NCBI GenBank assembly: GCA_963704155.1 | Contig: CAVPHF010000043.1 | Location: forward strand, 62,001-126,000 | Source: Thiohalocapsa sp963704155 | GTDB lineage: Bacteria > Pseudomonadota > Gammaproteobacteria > Chromatiales > Chromatiaceae | DNA: 64,000 nucleotides | Reading direction: 5' to 3' | Shown here: in pieces, positions 51,442 to 60,871 of the stretch | How the letters are laid out: each line of letters starts with the position of its first letter | Position numbering within the stretch: position 1 is the stretch's first letter | The notes under the pieces: generated by a model | The model's input: only the letters and a program-made list of their open reading frames with translations | What the model was told of the DNA's origin: nothing | The model's database searches: none | Program-made: the position numbers and the translations under genes

Positions 51442-52283
51442 ACGGCCAGACCCTTACGGCTGGAATTCGCCGGTGCGCTCTACCACGTCACGGCGCGGGA
51501 CAACGAGCGGCGCAGCATCTTCCTCGGCAATGTGGACGACGACCGGGCGGCGTTCGTGGCTATCCTGTCCGTGACCTGCGAGCGCTTCCGGTGGATCTGC
51601 CATGCCTATTGTCTGATGACCAATCACTATCACTTGCTGGTCGAGACACCCGATGCCAATCTGTCGAAAGGGATGCGTCAGTTGAACGGCGTATATACCC
51701 AGCATGTCAACCGTACCCATCGCCGTGTTGGGCATCTGTTCCAGGGACGCTTCAAAGGCATCCTGGTCGAGCGTGACAGCTATTTGCTGGAGTTGGCCCG
51801 CTATGTGGTGCTGAACCCGGTGGGCGCCGGCATCGTGCAATGGTCCGGCGACTGGCCCTGGAGCAGCTCCGGGCGACGGCCGGCCAGGCGCCGGCACCGC
51901 CGTTTCTGGAGACCGACCGACTGCTGCGGGCGTTCGCGGATGATCGGGAGGGGGCGATCGACGCCTACCGCCGGTTCGTTGCCGAACGGATCGACGCCCC
52001 CGGTCCTTGGGGCGAGTTGAAAAATCAAATCTATCTCGGCTCCGAGACGTTCGTCGAACGCATGCAGGCGTCGATCGATCCCAAGCGACCGCTGCACGAT
52101 ATTCCGAAGCCCCAGCGTCGCGCATTGGCGAAATCCCTGGACGAATATGCTTAGCGTTATCCGGACCGGGATCGAGCGCTCGCCGCGGCCTACCGCAGCG
52201 GTGCCTGCAGCATGCAATCCATCGCGGAGGATTTCGGGATCAGCCGCATGACGGTGAGCCGGGCCGTGAAAAACAGTGAGTGA
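51442..52283 (+). pseudogene. IS200-like (Y1/REP-associated) transposase, decayed copy 1
   Basis: Predicted single-strand HUH transposase. The start codon is ACG where copy 2 has ATG (both followed by codons for ARPLRLEFA). ALYHVTARDNERRSIFLG precedes the HUH motif CLMTNHYHLLVETPDAN, then GVYTQHVNRTHRRVGHLFQGRFKG and SYLLELARYVVLNPV. A one-base deletion near 51870 (WPWSS then out of frame) and a TAG at 52152-52154 break it; the C-terminal helix-turn-helix ISRMTVSRAVKNSE follows. So start loss, frameshift and nonsense mutation coexist. Confidence 0.82.
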
Positions 52284-52501
52284 AGGGAAATCGGGGGGAC
52301 AGGGGAAATACCACGAATTACGGCGACAGTTGACTAAATGCATTCAGTACGGGGAGAGGGTTACGGGTGAAAGGGTCAGTCTTGCCTTTTGGTTCGTTCG
52401 GTGGCCGAGGAACGACGGATGGGCTGAAGGCAAGGCTTGCCCCGGTCGTCCTCACTGCGGAAGCAGTCGATGCGAATGGGTCGGGCCGCATGCATCGATC
52501 G

Positions 52502-52933
52502 TCAGCAGGTGTCCGTTGCTGACGGCAGCAGCGCCTGCGCTTCAACCGCGGTGACGATTGCGAAGTTCCTGAAACTCCGAAGGTCGGTAAGATCTTTGTC
52601 GCCGGAGACGACCAGCTCGGCCATGCCGGCAAGCGCGGTTGCGAGCACGATATCGTCGTCCGAATCGCGCAATATGGTCGGCGGTATTCGTGCAGGGCGC
52701 ACGATCTCCACCAGCGCCGCATAACCGTCAACCAGGCTCTCGACGGCGAGGTTGCGCGCTTGAAGTGCCGACGCAAACTTCGGTCGAGTCATCACGCCTT
52801 GAAGCTCGGCGATCAGCGCAACGCTGCTGATCAGGCTGATGCGCCCGTCCCGTGCCGCACCGATGAGTGCTCCGGGCGGTCCGCCCCAGACCAGGCCCGA
52901 CAACGCGGTGTTGGTGTCAAGCACCAGCCGCAC
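52502..52933 (-). CDS. PIN-family toxin (COG1569 type)
   Basis: 143 aa. MRLVLDTNTALSGLVWGGPP carries the first catalytic Asp and the COG1569 signature; SVALIAELQGVMTRPKF has the Glu, and ILRDSDDDIVLATALAGMAELVVSGDKDL the remaining Asp residues. Predicted ribonuclease. Starts 17 bp inside the antitoxin gene. Intact. Confidence 0.9.
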   Translation of the reverse strand: MRLVLDTNTALSGLVWGGPPGALIGAARDGRISLISSVALIAELQGVMTRPKFASALQARNLAVESLVDGYAALVEIVRPARIPPTILRDSDDDIVLATALAGMAELVVSGDKDLTDLRSFRNFAIVTAVEAQALLPSATDTC

Positions 52934-53159
52934 GGCGTTGCTCGGCGCGATAAGCGTCGATCTCGGCCTGAACCTCCTCGGCCGTCATCGGTGCCAGCGG
53001 TGCCTCGGCGAGCCGTTGCCGCGCGGCGTCCAGGCGTGCGAGACGGAGCTCCCGCAGGCGCTCCCGCAGCAGTCTTTCCAATGCCTCCGGGGCGAGCAGG
53101 CCCTCTTTAAGGGCGGATTGAGCGACCTCGTCGGGAAGAGAAATCTGTAAGCTCGTCAT
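52917..53159 (-). CDS. Antitoxin partner of the PIN toxin
   Basis: 80 aa from ATG 53159. TSLQISLPDEVAQSALKEGL opens with a short beta strand and helices like small antitoxins; LERLLRERLRELRLARLDAA is a long helix and the tail MTAEEVQAEIDAYRAEQRR is acidic. Order and overlap with the toxin support the role. Ends are clean, and the promoter would lie around 53160-53230, next to the second IS200-like element. Confidence 0.8.
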   Translation of the reverse strand: MTSLQISLPDEVAQSALKEGLLAPEALERLLRERLRELRLARLDAARQRLAEAPLAPMTAEEVQAEIDAYRAEQRRAAGA

Positions 53160-53267
53160 GGTGCTGAACCTCGCTCGGCTGGGCCTCGATTGTACGCAAC
53201 AACTGCTGGCCGGAGCTATGCGCAAGTCTGGTGTATGGCCTCGCATAGCTGGGGTCTCGCAGGAGCT

Positions 53268-53284
53268 GGGGTCTCACATTGCAC
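53268..53284 (+). repeat. 17-bp motif shared by both Y1 transposase loci (copy 2)
   Basis: Exact second copy of GGGGTCTCACATTGCAC (first at 51358), 56 bp before ATG 53340. A shorter GGGGTCTCGCA lies just upstream at 53251. A partial inverted match GTGCAACCTGACC occurs at 54225-54237, after the gene, and may be the other end. Confidence 0.55.
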
Positions 53285-53339
53285 ACCCCAAGACGAGGCA
53301 CTATGCGTGTGGCAGGCGAATCTTTTCGGGAGTGCAACA

Positions 53340-54200
53340 ATGGCGAGACCGCTGCGGCTGGAGTTTGCGGCGCCCTTTACCATGTGACGGACGCGGCAAC
53401 GAACGGCGCAGCATCTTTCCGTTCTCGGCGACGCCGACGGCGACCGGGCGGCGTTTCTGGATGTGCTGGGCGCAACCTGCGAACGCTTCAACTGGCTGGT
53501 GCACGCCTACTGCCTGATGACGAACCATGACCACCTGTTGGTCGAGACGCCGGATGCGAATCTCTCCAAAGGCATGCGCCAGATGAACGGCGTTTTTGCT
53601 CAGTACGTCAACCGAACCCATACCCAGGTCGGTCATCTGTTTTAGGGGCGCTTCTTTAGGGGCGCTTCAAGGCCATTCTGGTGGCGCGTGACAGTGACCT
53701 ACTGGAGCTGTCCCGGTACCTGGTGCTGAATCCGGTTCGCGCGGGGATGGTGGCGACGCCCGGCGATTGGCCATGGAGCAGCTATCGGGCGACGGTGGGA
53801 GAGGGGCCGTCGCCCGAGTTCCTGGAAACTGACGGCGTGTTGCGGACGTTTGCCGAAGATCGGACCGCGGCGGTAGCCGGCTACCGGCGCTTCGTCGCCG
53901 ACGGCATCGGCGCCGCCAGCCCATGGCAGGCGCTCAAGAACCAGATCTATCTAGGCTCCGATCAGTTTGTGGAAAGCATGCAGGCGCGGATCGACCCAAA
54001 TCGCGCCCTGCGGGAGGTCCCCAAGCGCCAGCGCCGTGCCCTGGCAAAGCCCCTGGCCGACTATGCCGCTCGCTGGCCAGATCGCGACCGCGCGATGGCC
54101 GAGGCGTACGACACGGGCGCCTACAGTATGCACGCCATCGCCGAACACTAGGGTGTCAGCCGAATGACCGTCAGTGGGGCTGTGAAGCGCCACGAAGATG
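53340..54200 (+). pseudogene. IS200-like (Y1/REP-associated) transposase, decayed copy 2
   Basis: Starts with an intact ATG (ARPLRLEFA) but shifts frame within 15 codons. The HUH region CLMTNHDHLLVETPDAN and GMRQMNGVFAQYVNRTH are open in one frame; a 16-bp duplication (AGGGGCGCTTC, twice at 53644-53670) introduces TAG after VGHLF. The remaining part runs SDLLELSRYLVLNPVRAGMV to ALAKPLADYAARW in another frame, and TAG at 54149 cuts the last helix-turn-helix (VSRMTVSGAVKRHE). Clearly dead. Same family and same breakpoints style as copy 1. Confidence 0.82.
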
Positions 54201-54439
54201 AATCCGCGGCGCATAACGTTACATGTGCAACCTGACCGCTGCTTCATGACCCCTGCTATTGCCCCTGCTGTTTCGGCCGACTCGTGGCCGTCGAGTGACC
54301 GGTTTCAGCGAAGCCGTGTGCTGCCGGCCCGCGCCGGCCCGCAACACCTGATCTCTGGCGTGCTTGCCTTCGGCAAGCTCCGGGCCATGCTGCCGACCGC
54401 GGCTGGTCGAGTCCTTGGTCAGTTCCCCTGTCCCAACCG

Positions 54440-54640
54440 CGGTGTGACTAAGAGCCACAGCGCGTTCGTCACCGAGGCCGCTCCCGTCGAGCGGATTCTC
54501 ACCTGCCCATCGGTGCGCCGCCACGCCCGCGGCTGATCGCGCCCGCTCGCGGACCGACAGCCCGGGATGATGTGCCCGAGCCGATGTCAGGCTGGGATCT
54601 CCTCGGCCAGCCCGAGCCCAATGTCGTGTTTGACCAGCCG
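54440..54640 (+). pseudogene. Heavily decayed IS91-family transposase C-terminus
   Basis: Pieces in shifting frames: FVTEAAPVERILT, then a DDVPEPM-like and WDLLGQPEPNVVFDQP run. These match the last part of the IS91 transposase (compare FVTEAAPVQRILAH and the DVEFDQ end of copies 1 and 2). No open frame survives. The sequence on either side (54238-54440 and 54640-54887) shows no gene. Confidence 0.55.
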
Positions 54641-54887
54641 GGGCTCAAAAAATACCGCCGTCGCTGGGTTTCGTACCTCAACCCAGCCTACGGGCTGCAC
54701 TAGCGGAAACTGCCGTCGGCCTCCTATCGGACTGAATTGCCGTTTCTCTTGTTGGCAACCCCACCGTCAATCGTCGTCCTTTCCCGAGCGCGGATCGCAT
54801 CAGCCTCAAGGGTGACCTCGACATCGAGCGCCTGCCCGCGAGCAAGTTCGCCAACGGGCATCGCTGGAGGTGCAGAGGCGGCGCTTT

Positions 54888-54921
54888 ACTATTAACGAAA
54901 TGGCCTTGTTGTGTTAATAGT
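54888..54921 (+). promoter_or_regulatory. Inverted repeat upstream of the broken fic gene
   Basis: ACTATTAAC (54888-54896) and GTTAATAGT (54913-54921) are exact nine-base arms with a 16-base spacer, in locally AT-rich DNA 34 bp before the fic start. Looks like an operator over a promoter, possibly bound by the Fic protein's own C-terminal winged helix. Confidence 0.6.
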
Positions 54922-54954
54922 GGAAGCGACTATTCACGTTCGTGAGAGTAACCG

Positions 54955-55805
54955 ATGAACCGTGGACCCACGGGTCGCTACGAGATCACCTCGACCGCTG
55001 GCGAGACCGTGCGGGCCTTCGTGCCGGCACCGCTGCCGCCCGCGCCGGCGCTGGACCTCGGCGGCGGCCGCCAACGCCTGCTGGAGCGGGCGCTGCTCGC
55101 CTGTGGTCGGCTGGATGGCGTCACCGCCTTGTTGCCGGACCCGGACCTGTTTCTCTATGCCTACGTTCGCCGCGAGGCCGTGCTGTCGAGCCAGATCGAG
55201 GGCACCCAGTCGTCGCTGTCGGACCTCCTGCTGTTCGAGCTGGGCGAGGCGCCTGGGGTCCCTTTTCACGACGCCGTAGAGGTCACCATCCTTTCCTCGA
55301 TGGCAACGGCCGCGTCGGGCGGTTATTGATCGCCCTGCTGCTGTTCGATGCCCAAGTGCTCGCGCAACCGCTGCTGTATCTCAGCCTCTACTTCAAGCAG
55401 CATCGCCCCGAGTACTACCGGCTGCTGGATACCGTGCGCCGCGACGGCGACTGGGAGACCTGGCTCGAATTCTTCCTCGACGGCGTTGCGACCACCGCCC
55501 AGTCCGCGGTGACCACCGCGCACCGGTTGCTCGGGCTGTTCCGCGATGATGCCGCTCGGGTCCAAGGTCTCGGCCGCGCGGCGGCCAACGCCCTGCGGGT
55601 CTTCGACGCGTTGCGCGAGCGCCCGCTCTCGACCTTGCCCGCGCTGACCGAGCACACCGGTGCGAGCTATCCGACCGTCGCCCGCGCGGTGGAGGCGCTG
55701 CAACGGCTCGGCATCGTCAGCGAGATCACGGGCCGCAAGCGCGAGCGGGTGTTCTCGTATCGACGTTATCTCGACATCCTTAACGAGGGCACCGAGCCGT
55801 TGTGA
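54955..55805 (+). pseudogene. Fic family AMPylating protein, central part deleted
   Basis: The N-terminal frame (54955-55329) has VRREAVLSSQIEGTQSSLSD, where SSQIEG fits the inhibitory helix motif of Fic proteins. It then jumps at about 55285, out of frame, into THPFLDGNGRVGRLLIALLLF, the Fic catalytic loop HPFxxGNGRxxR, and continues to the C-terminal winged helix (TEHTGASYPTVARAVEALQRLGIVSE). About 100 residues, holding the flap and earlier Fic helices, are missing and the join shifts frame, so the full protein cannot be made. Confidence 0.85.
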
Positions 55806-55809
55806 CGTC

Positions 55810-55917
55810 GAGGGTGCTGGGTCAGTTCAGCACGGATCGCACCACCGTGATCGCGGGATACGCCGCGTTCGTCGCCGCCGGTGTCGATCGGCGGAAGGCC
55901 ATGGCCGAGGCGTTTCA
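55810..55917 (+). pseudogene. Possible IS200-like transposase fragment
   Basis: The plus-strand frame reads VLGQFSTDRTTVIAGYAAFV then AAGVDRR, similar to the segment VLRTFAEDRTAAVAGYRRFV of the copy at 53340. It abuts and truncates the 3' end of the citrate-synthase-like gene at about 55918. Short, so tentative. Confidence 0.4.
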
Positions 55918-57238
55918 GGCCGGCACGATAGGGCTGCCAGAGCATCTTGAGCAGGATCACGGCGATGACGGCGTCGACGTTGACGCAGTAGACGTTCTCG
56001 CTGACGCCGTAGGAGGCCAGGGCCTTGACCAGCTCGTGGTAGAAGTCGTGGAAGATGTTGTAGGCCTGGTGCTGCTCGAACGACTCTGAAACAAAGACCT
56101 CGCGCGGGTCGTAGTCGACTTCCGTGCCCTTGAACACCGGGTGGTTGATACAGGGAACCTTGGCGTAGGAGAGGTTGCCAGCGGCCTTTGCCTTGGTCTT
56201 GTAGACCTTGTATTCCTGGGCGTAGTCGGCGGCTATGCGCGCCAGATCGATGCCGTGCTCGCGGTTGCCGGGGTCCGGCAGATCGGTGTCGCGGAAGCGC
56301 CCGAGCGAGAACTGGATGGCCTCGAAGCCGCTGCCGCCGTGGACGTAGCCGCAGTGGGTCAAGAAGCCGACGTAGGCTTTGTTGACCTGGACGCACTCAG
56401 GGGCCTCGGGACCGTCGGCGCTGACCGCGCCCTTGGCGCCCTGACTCGAGATGGTGCCAGGGCCGTTGCTGACGACCAGCCCGAGCAGGACCTGGAAGGC
56501 GAAGCGCTCGCCCACGCTCGGGCGCTTGGTCAGCAGGGCCAGATAGGCGGTCTCGGTGAATGACCAACTGCCGACCAACTCGGCGTTGGGCACGCCGCGG
56601 AAGTGGGTTGCGGTCTGCTCGGCCGGGTCGACGGTGGCGCCGAGTACGGCGCCCATGATGCGCAGGTGCCAGGGCAGATTGGCCATGGTCATCATCGAGA
56701 TGCGCTTGTGCACCAGGGCCGGCCAGGCCAGGTGGCAGGCGATGGCGCCGAGCAGGGCGTCGCTGGACGGTGCCCGTCCGCTGTACTCGGCAAGCTCGAC
56801 GAGCAGCCGTACGAAGATCGACTCGGCGCCGCGCTCGCGCATGCCGGCGAGGATGGCCAGCGCTGCGCAGAGCTGCGTGTTGGGGCTGCTGCCGGCCTCG
56901 CGGGCGGCGGCCGCTGCTGCCAGCATCGGCGTGCCGTGCAGATTCACGCAGGCGTTCAGGGCGATATTGGCCAGCGCGCGACCGTTGTCGTCCGGGAACT
57001 CGCTCAGCAGCGACAGGACCAGCTTGTCCTCGTAGCTGTGGGTGGCGAGATCGAGCACGCTATGGCCATGCAGCCGGGTGATCTGGGTCTGCGGGTCCAT
57101 CATCGAGGCGCCGGAGGCGTCCTTCATCGACTCGCGCGGGGGCACCACGCCCACCTGCCGGTTGAATGCCTCGATCTGCTCACGGTAGGCCTCGATGGCG
57201 GGCACCGGGTCCAGGTCGAGCGCGTCGGGCAGCCTTAG
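55918..57238 (-). pseudogene. Citrate-synthase-superfamily protein, cut at both ends
   Basis: An open reading of 479 codons (57205-55766), of which about 430 are authentic. GRALANIALNACVNLHGTPM, AWPALVHKRISMMTMANLPW, HCGYVHGGSGFEAIQF and the active-site-like CINHPVFKGTEVDYDPREVF (His and Asp as in citrate synthase HxxY-type loop) place it among citrate synthase/citryl-CoA lyase proteins. Full-length relatives continue past KMLWQPYRAG, where this one meets transposase DNA (about 55918); the last 50 codons are foreign. Upstream it begins directly at an IS630 end (57240) with no SD, so the 5' part is also missing. Function cannot be assigned; activity is doubtful. Confidence 0.65.
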
Positions 57239-57242
57239 TACC

Positions 57243-58000
57243 TCATTTCAGCATGACTTGCGGATACAAGTGCTTGAGCTTGATGCGCGCCTGTTCGTTG
57301 GTGAACTGCCAGTCCACGCCGGTTTGGGCGGCGTTGCGGGCATCGGCCCAAGCCTTGGCTTCACTGCGTAGGGTTTCGATTTTGTCGACGCGACGGGCAA
57401 GACATTGCGTGGTAAACACGCTCAGTTCAATTTCGGCCACGTCGAGCCAACTGCCGTGCTTGGGGGTGTAGTGGATTTCCAATCGCTCCAGCAGGCGACG
57501 AGCCTCAGCCGGCGCGAACGCCTTGTACAAGGAGCCCGGCGTGTGGGTATTGAGATTGTCCCAGATCAGCACGACGGTGTCCGCGTCGGGGTAGTCGACG
57601 TCGAGCAACTCCTTGAGCTCCTCTGCCAAGTCCATCGCGGTCTTGGTCTCGCGCACATTGACCTTGCGCCATCCCCTGAGCGGTTCGGTGAGCATGAAGT
57701 TGGTTGCGCTGTTTGCGCTCCAGTGCCGCATCAAGCCCTTGTTCGACAAAACGCTGGCGAATGCTGAACACCGAACGCGGGGCGCACTCGAACGCCTCGC
57801 CAGTTTGCTCGTCGCTCCAGTCAGGGCCGGCCGCGTCCACCTTTAGGAGCACGTTGGCAGGTTTGACCTTCTGCGCTGACGCCCGCCCCTTGCCGATCAA
57901 GGAAAGCAGCTGTTCGCGCTCTTCCGCGGACAATCGCACGATATATTTCTTGGCTATGAAGGATCGCGCCCCGAATCGGCAGGTCCGGACGGAGGCGGCA
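57243..58000 (-). pseudogene. IS630-family transposase with internal deletion
   Basis: The N-terminal helix-turn-helix part (YIVRLSAEEREQLLSLIGKG; ECAPRSVFSIRQRFVEQGLD; to ALERKQR) is followed, one frame over, directly by the C-terminal part NFMLTEPLRGWRKVNVRETK, then VVLIWDNLNTH and HYTPKHGSWLDVAEIELSVF, which carry the second Asp and the Glu of the DDE triad. The middle, including the first catalytic Asp, is gone. Non-functional. Its right-hand insertion scarred the citrate-synthase-like gene. Confidence 0.85.
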
Positions 58001-58098
58001 TATCGATCCAGGCTGAACCGATCGGACCAGACTAAACTGGTCTTGATACCGTCTTTGGACTAGCGGCATTAGCAATGCCCTCCAACTACCCGCTCAAG

Positions 58099-59433
58099 CT
58101 AGGGTCCGTATTGCCCAAGCCGCCGCTTCAGCGTGGACAATGAGATGCCAAGCTCACGCGCCGCGGCGCTCTTGTTATGGCCATTGCGGATCAGTGCCTC
58201 CTCGATCATCTGCCGTTCTAGATCCCGCAGCTGTGACGGGGCATCCGATGCTGAAGCCAGCGCCTCCAACGGTTCGCCCGCCTGTTCCGGCGCCTCCCTG
58301 TCCGAGCTCGGCAACCGTAGGTGTTCCGGGCCAATCTCATCGTCGCGGCACAGCACGGCCGCGCGCTCGAGGACATTGCGCAGTTCGCGGACATTACCGG
58401 GCCAATGGTAGGCGGTCAGCGCCTCGAGCGCGGCTCTCGAGAGATTGCAGCGAAGACCGAGCTGCTTCGCGAAGTTACTCGCCAATAGCGGAATGTCTTC
58501 TTTGACCCTGCGCAGCGGCGGCACCGGGACGGTGATCACCGAAAGCCGGAAGAACAGGTCGGCGCGAAAGGCGTGCTCACCCACCATGGCATCGAGATCA
58601 CGGTGCGTTGCCGCCAGCACGCGCACATCGACCGGCACCGGCTGGTCCGAGCCGACCGGAACCACCTCGCGGCTCTCCAACGCGCGCAGCAGACGCGGCT
58701 GAAGGTCGAGCGGCAGCTCGCCGATCTCGTCGATGAACAAGGTGCCGCCGTGCGCCCGCCGAAAGGCACCCTCGCGCGCGCCAGCCGCACCGGTAAAGGC
58801 CCCTTTGATATGGCCGAAGAGGTCGTTACGTACCATCTCCGGATCAGTGACGGACGCATCGAAGACCACCAAGGGCCCCGGCCTGCCGGACAACTCATGC
58901 AGAGTGCGCGCGACCACCTCTTTGCCGCTGCCCGACTCGCCGCGAATCAGCACGGTGGTCGGGCTGGGAGCGACCGCCTTCAGCAGACCATAGAGTTCGC
59001 GCATCGGCGCGCTCCCGCCCACCAGCGACCCGAGGCTTTGCTCACGGCCGACCTGATAGTGCCGCTCCTCGAACTGACGCGCGACCCGCAGCTTGGTCTT
59101 GCCAAGCGCGCAGGTCATCTCCGGCTTCAGATAGGCCTCGAGGACGCGCACGTCGTTGCAGAAGGTGCCGTTGGTCGAGTCCAGATCGCGAACCAGCAAT
59201 CCCTGATTGGTGATGCGAATCTGCGCATGCCGTCGCGACACCGTCGGGTCCGTCAGCACCACGTCGTTGTCGGCCGCGGAGCCGAGCTGAATGCTCGGCA
59301 GCGTGACCTTGGTGCGCAGCCCGGCATCCGGTCCTTCGACGACCTCGAGCAGAATACATTCAAGCTCGATGCGGCGACTCTCCGCCGAGGCCGCTGGCAC
59401 CATATGGGTCTGATCAGGTGCGTCGATGGGCAT
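58099..59433 (-). CDS. Sigma-54-dependent activator with N-terminal FHA domain
   Basis: 444 aa. FHA domain about 25-115: IQLGSAADNDVVLTDPTVSRRHAQI and VRDLDSTNGTFCND show the phosphothreonine-binding Arg, Ser-x-x-His and Asn. AAA+ domain about 140-375: Walker A IRGESGSGKEVVARTL, sigma54 contact GAFTGA, Walker B GGTLFIDEIGELPL, sensor RADLFFRLSVITV. Fis-type helix-turn-helix at the end (NKSAAARELGISLSTLKRRL). Responds to a Ser/Thr kinase rather than a histidine kinase. No kinase gene is in the window. The 399-aa unknown gene lies 123 bp upstream on the same strand. Confidence 0.95.
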   Translation of the reverse strand: MPIDAPDQTHMVPAASAESRRIELECILLEVVEGPDAGLRTKVTLPSIQLGSAADNDVVLTDPTVSRRHAQIRITNQGLLVRDLDSTNGTFCNDVRVLEAYLKPEMTCALGKTKLRVARQFEERHYQVGREQSLGSLVGGSAPMRELYGLLKAVAPSPTTVLIRGESGSGKEVVARTLHELSGRPGPLVVFDASVTDPEMVRNDLFGHIKGAFTGAAGAREGAFRRAHGGTLFIDEIGELPLDLQPRLLRALESREVVPVGSDQPVPVDVRVLAATHRDLDAMVGEHAFRADLFFRLSVITVPVPPLRRVKEDIPLLASNFAKQLGLRCNLSRAALEALTAYHWPGNVRELRNVLERAAVLCRDDEIGPEHLRLPSSDREAPEQAGEPLEALASASDAPSQLRDLERQMIEEALIRNGHNKSAAARELGISLSTLKRRLGQYGP

Positions 59434-59556
59434 TGCTCGCTCTCCACATCAGCCTGCTCTCATTGCCGCCGCGAACGCAACGGAGCTCGGGGGATGCTCA
59501 ACGCGCGGCCACGCCGGCAAAGGCGCTGCTCGGTGCTGACCGTCACGCGAATCGGT

Positions 59557-60756
59557 TCAACCTAGCGATGGCGGCTGGACAACCCGCGGGCCGGCATCCG
59601 CCCACGGCGAGGTCGCGACCGGATCGCCCAGGTCCGCGGCGATCAGCCGCTCACGCACCGCCAGCAGATGCTTGATCAGGGCAGGTTCCAGACGGCCGTA
59701 GGCGTCGGCATCGGGCTCCCGCTGGACCACCACGCCGAGCAGTTCGGTGATGGCATTGCCGATCGAGTTCTGGCTGATGGTCACCAGCAGACGGCCTTCC
59801 TCATTGCGGTAGATCAGCTGCTTGAACGCCGGTTCCCAGCGAATCGCGTTGGCATAGGCCGGGTCATGGATGCAGCGCTCGCGAACCGTCTTGGCGGTAC
59901 CGATGAAGGCATTGTCAGACAGCAGCACTCGCTGCACCGCCAGCGGAAAGTGCAGGTCCGGCAGGATGTCCGCGTTGCGGGTCGAAACCTGGCTGAAGAA
60001 GCTGCGGTAGAAGTCCAGAAAGCCCTCGAGGATGGCGTCGTACTCCTGCCAGAAGCGGATGTCCGCCAGCGCATCGACACCGCCGACCACCTCCCAGCAC
60101 GGCAGCCCCTCCGGGTAGCCGGTCAGCGCCAGCCGGGACGCGTCAGTCGAAACCGTGCGCAGCAGATGCAGGTCCAGTGCCTGGGCGAAGAACTCGCGGT
60201 AGACATCCCGCATGTGGGCCTGGAACAGACTATGCTGGCCGCCATCGGTGAGATTGGGGTTGGCGGCGTCGGCGAGCGCCGCATCGCGCAATGCCGGCAT
60301 CGGGAACGCCATGAAGTGATTGTGCAGCATGCGGATGCTGGGGACGCCGGGAGAGGTCAGCGGCCAGGTGGCGTCCAGGCTCGCCTCGCCGGCCAGCACC
60401 AGCGTCTGTTCCGGGTCGGGCCAGTGTTCCAACATGTAGCCGATGATCACCGCGTTCATGCGGTTCCAGACACGCTTGACCCGTTCCGGCACTTGGGTGC
60501 GCCGCACCGGACGGCCGAGCGGATTCAAGATCCGCTTCGAGGTGTTGTAGATGATCGAGCAGTCGAAGGTGGCCGAATGACCGAGCGCCTTGCGATACAG
60601 AAGCAGGTCCTCGGGGTTGTCCAGCAGACCATTGTTGTCGACCAGATCGGACAGATTCTCGGTGCTGTTGAAGAACTCGTTCGGCTTCATGCCCTCGGGG
60701 ACATCGAGTGGAATGGGGCGAAATGGTGTGACGATCTGGCGTGGACCGATCTGCAT
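59557..60756 (-). CDS. Hypothetical protein (399 aa)
   Basis: Family not recognised. Soluble, no signal peptide. Begins MQIGPRQIVTPFRPIPLDVP, contains ENLSDLVDNNGLLDNPEDLLLYRKALG, VWNRMNAVIIGYMLEHWPDP, SIRMLHNHFMAFPMPALRD and LHFPLAVQRVLLSDNAFIGT. The His-rich MLHNHF could bind metal, but this is speculative. It may be co-transcribed with the FHA-sigma54 activator downstream. Confidence 0.7.
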   Translation of the reverse strand: MQIGPRQIVTPFRPIPLDVPEGMKPNEFFNSTENLSDLVDNNGLLDNPEDLLLYRKALGHSATFDCSIIYNTSKRILNPLGRPVRRTQVPERVKRVWNRMNAVIIGYMLEHWPDPEQTLVLAGEASLDATWPLTSPGVPSIRMLHNHFMAFPMPALRDAALADAANPNLTDGGQHSLFQAHMRDVYREFFAQALDLHLLRTVSTDASRLALTGYPEGLPCWEVVGGVDALADIRFWQEYDAILEGFLDFYRSFFSQVSTRNADILPDLHFPLAVQRVLLSDNAFIGTAKTVRERCIHDPAYANAIRWEPAFKQLIYRNEEGRLLVTISQNSIGNAITELLGVVVQREPDADAYGRLEPALIKHLLAVRERLIAADLGDPVATSPWADAGPRVVQPPSLG

Positions 60757-60871
60757 GGCGGGCTCCGATTGACTGCGCTGGAGGTCACGGCTCTACTGCT
60801 TGCGCAAGCGCACAGCTTACCGCCGCTTGCCGTTCGCGGCATCACCCATTGACCAAGAGCCCGAATACCGC

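Noticed and set aside
55766..57205. 479-codon citrate-synthase-like frame as an intact gene
   Set aside because: The last 50 codons have no resemblance to the family and are antisense to a transposase-like fragment; the 5' end meets an IS630 remnant.
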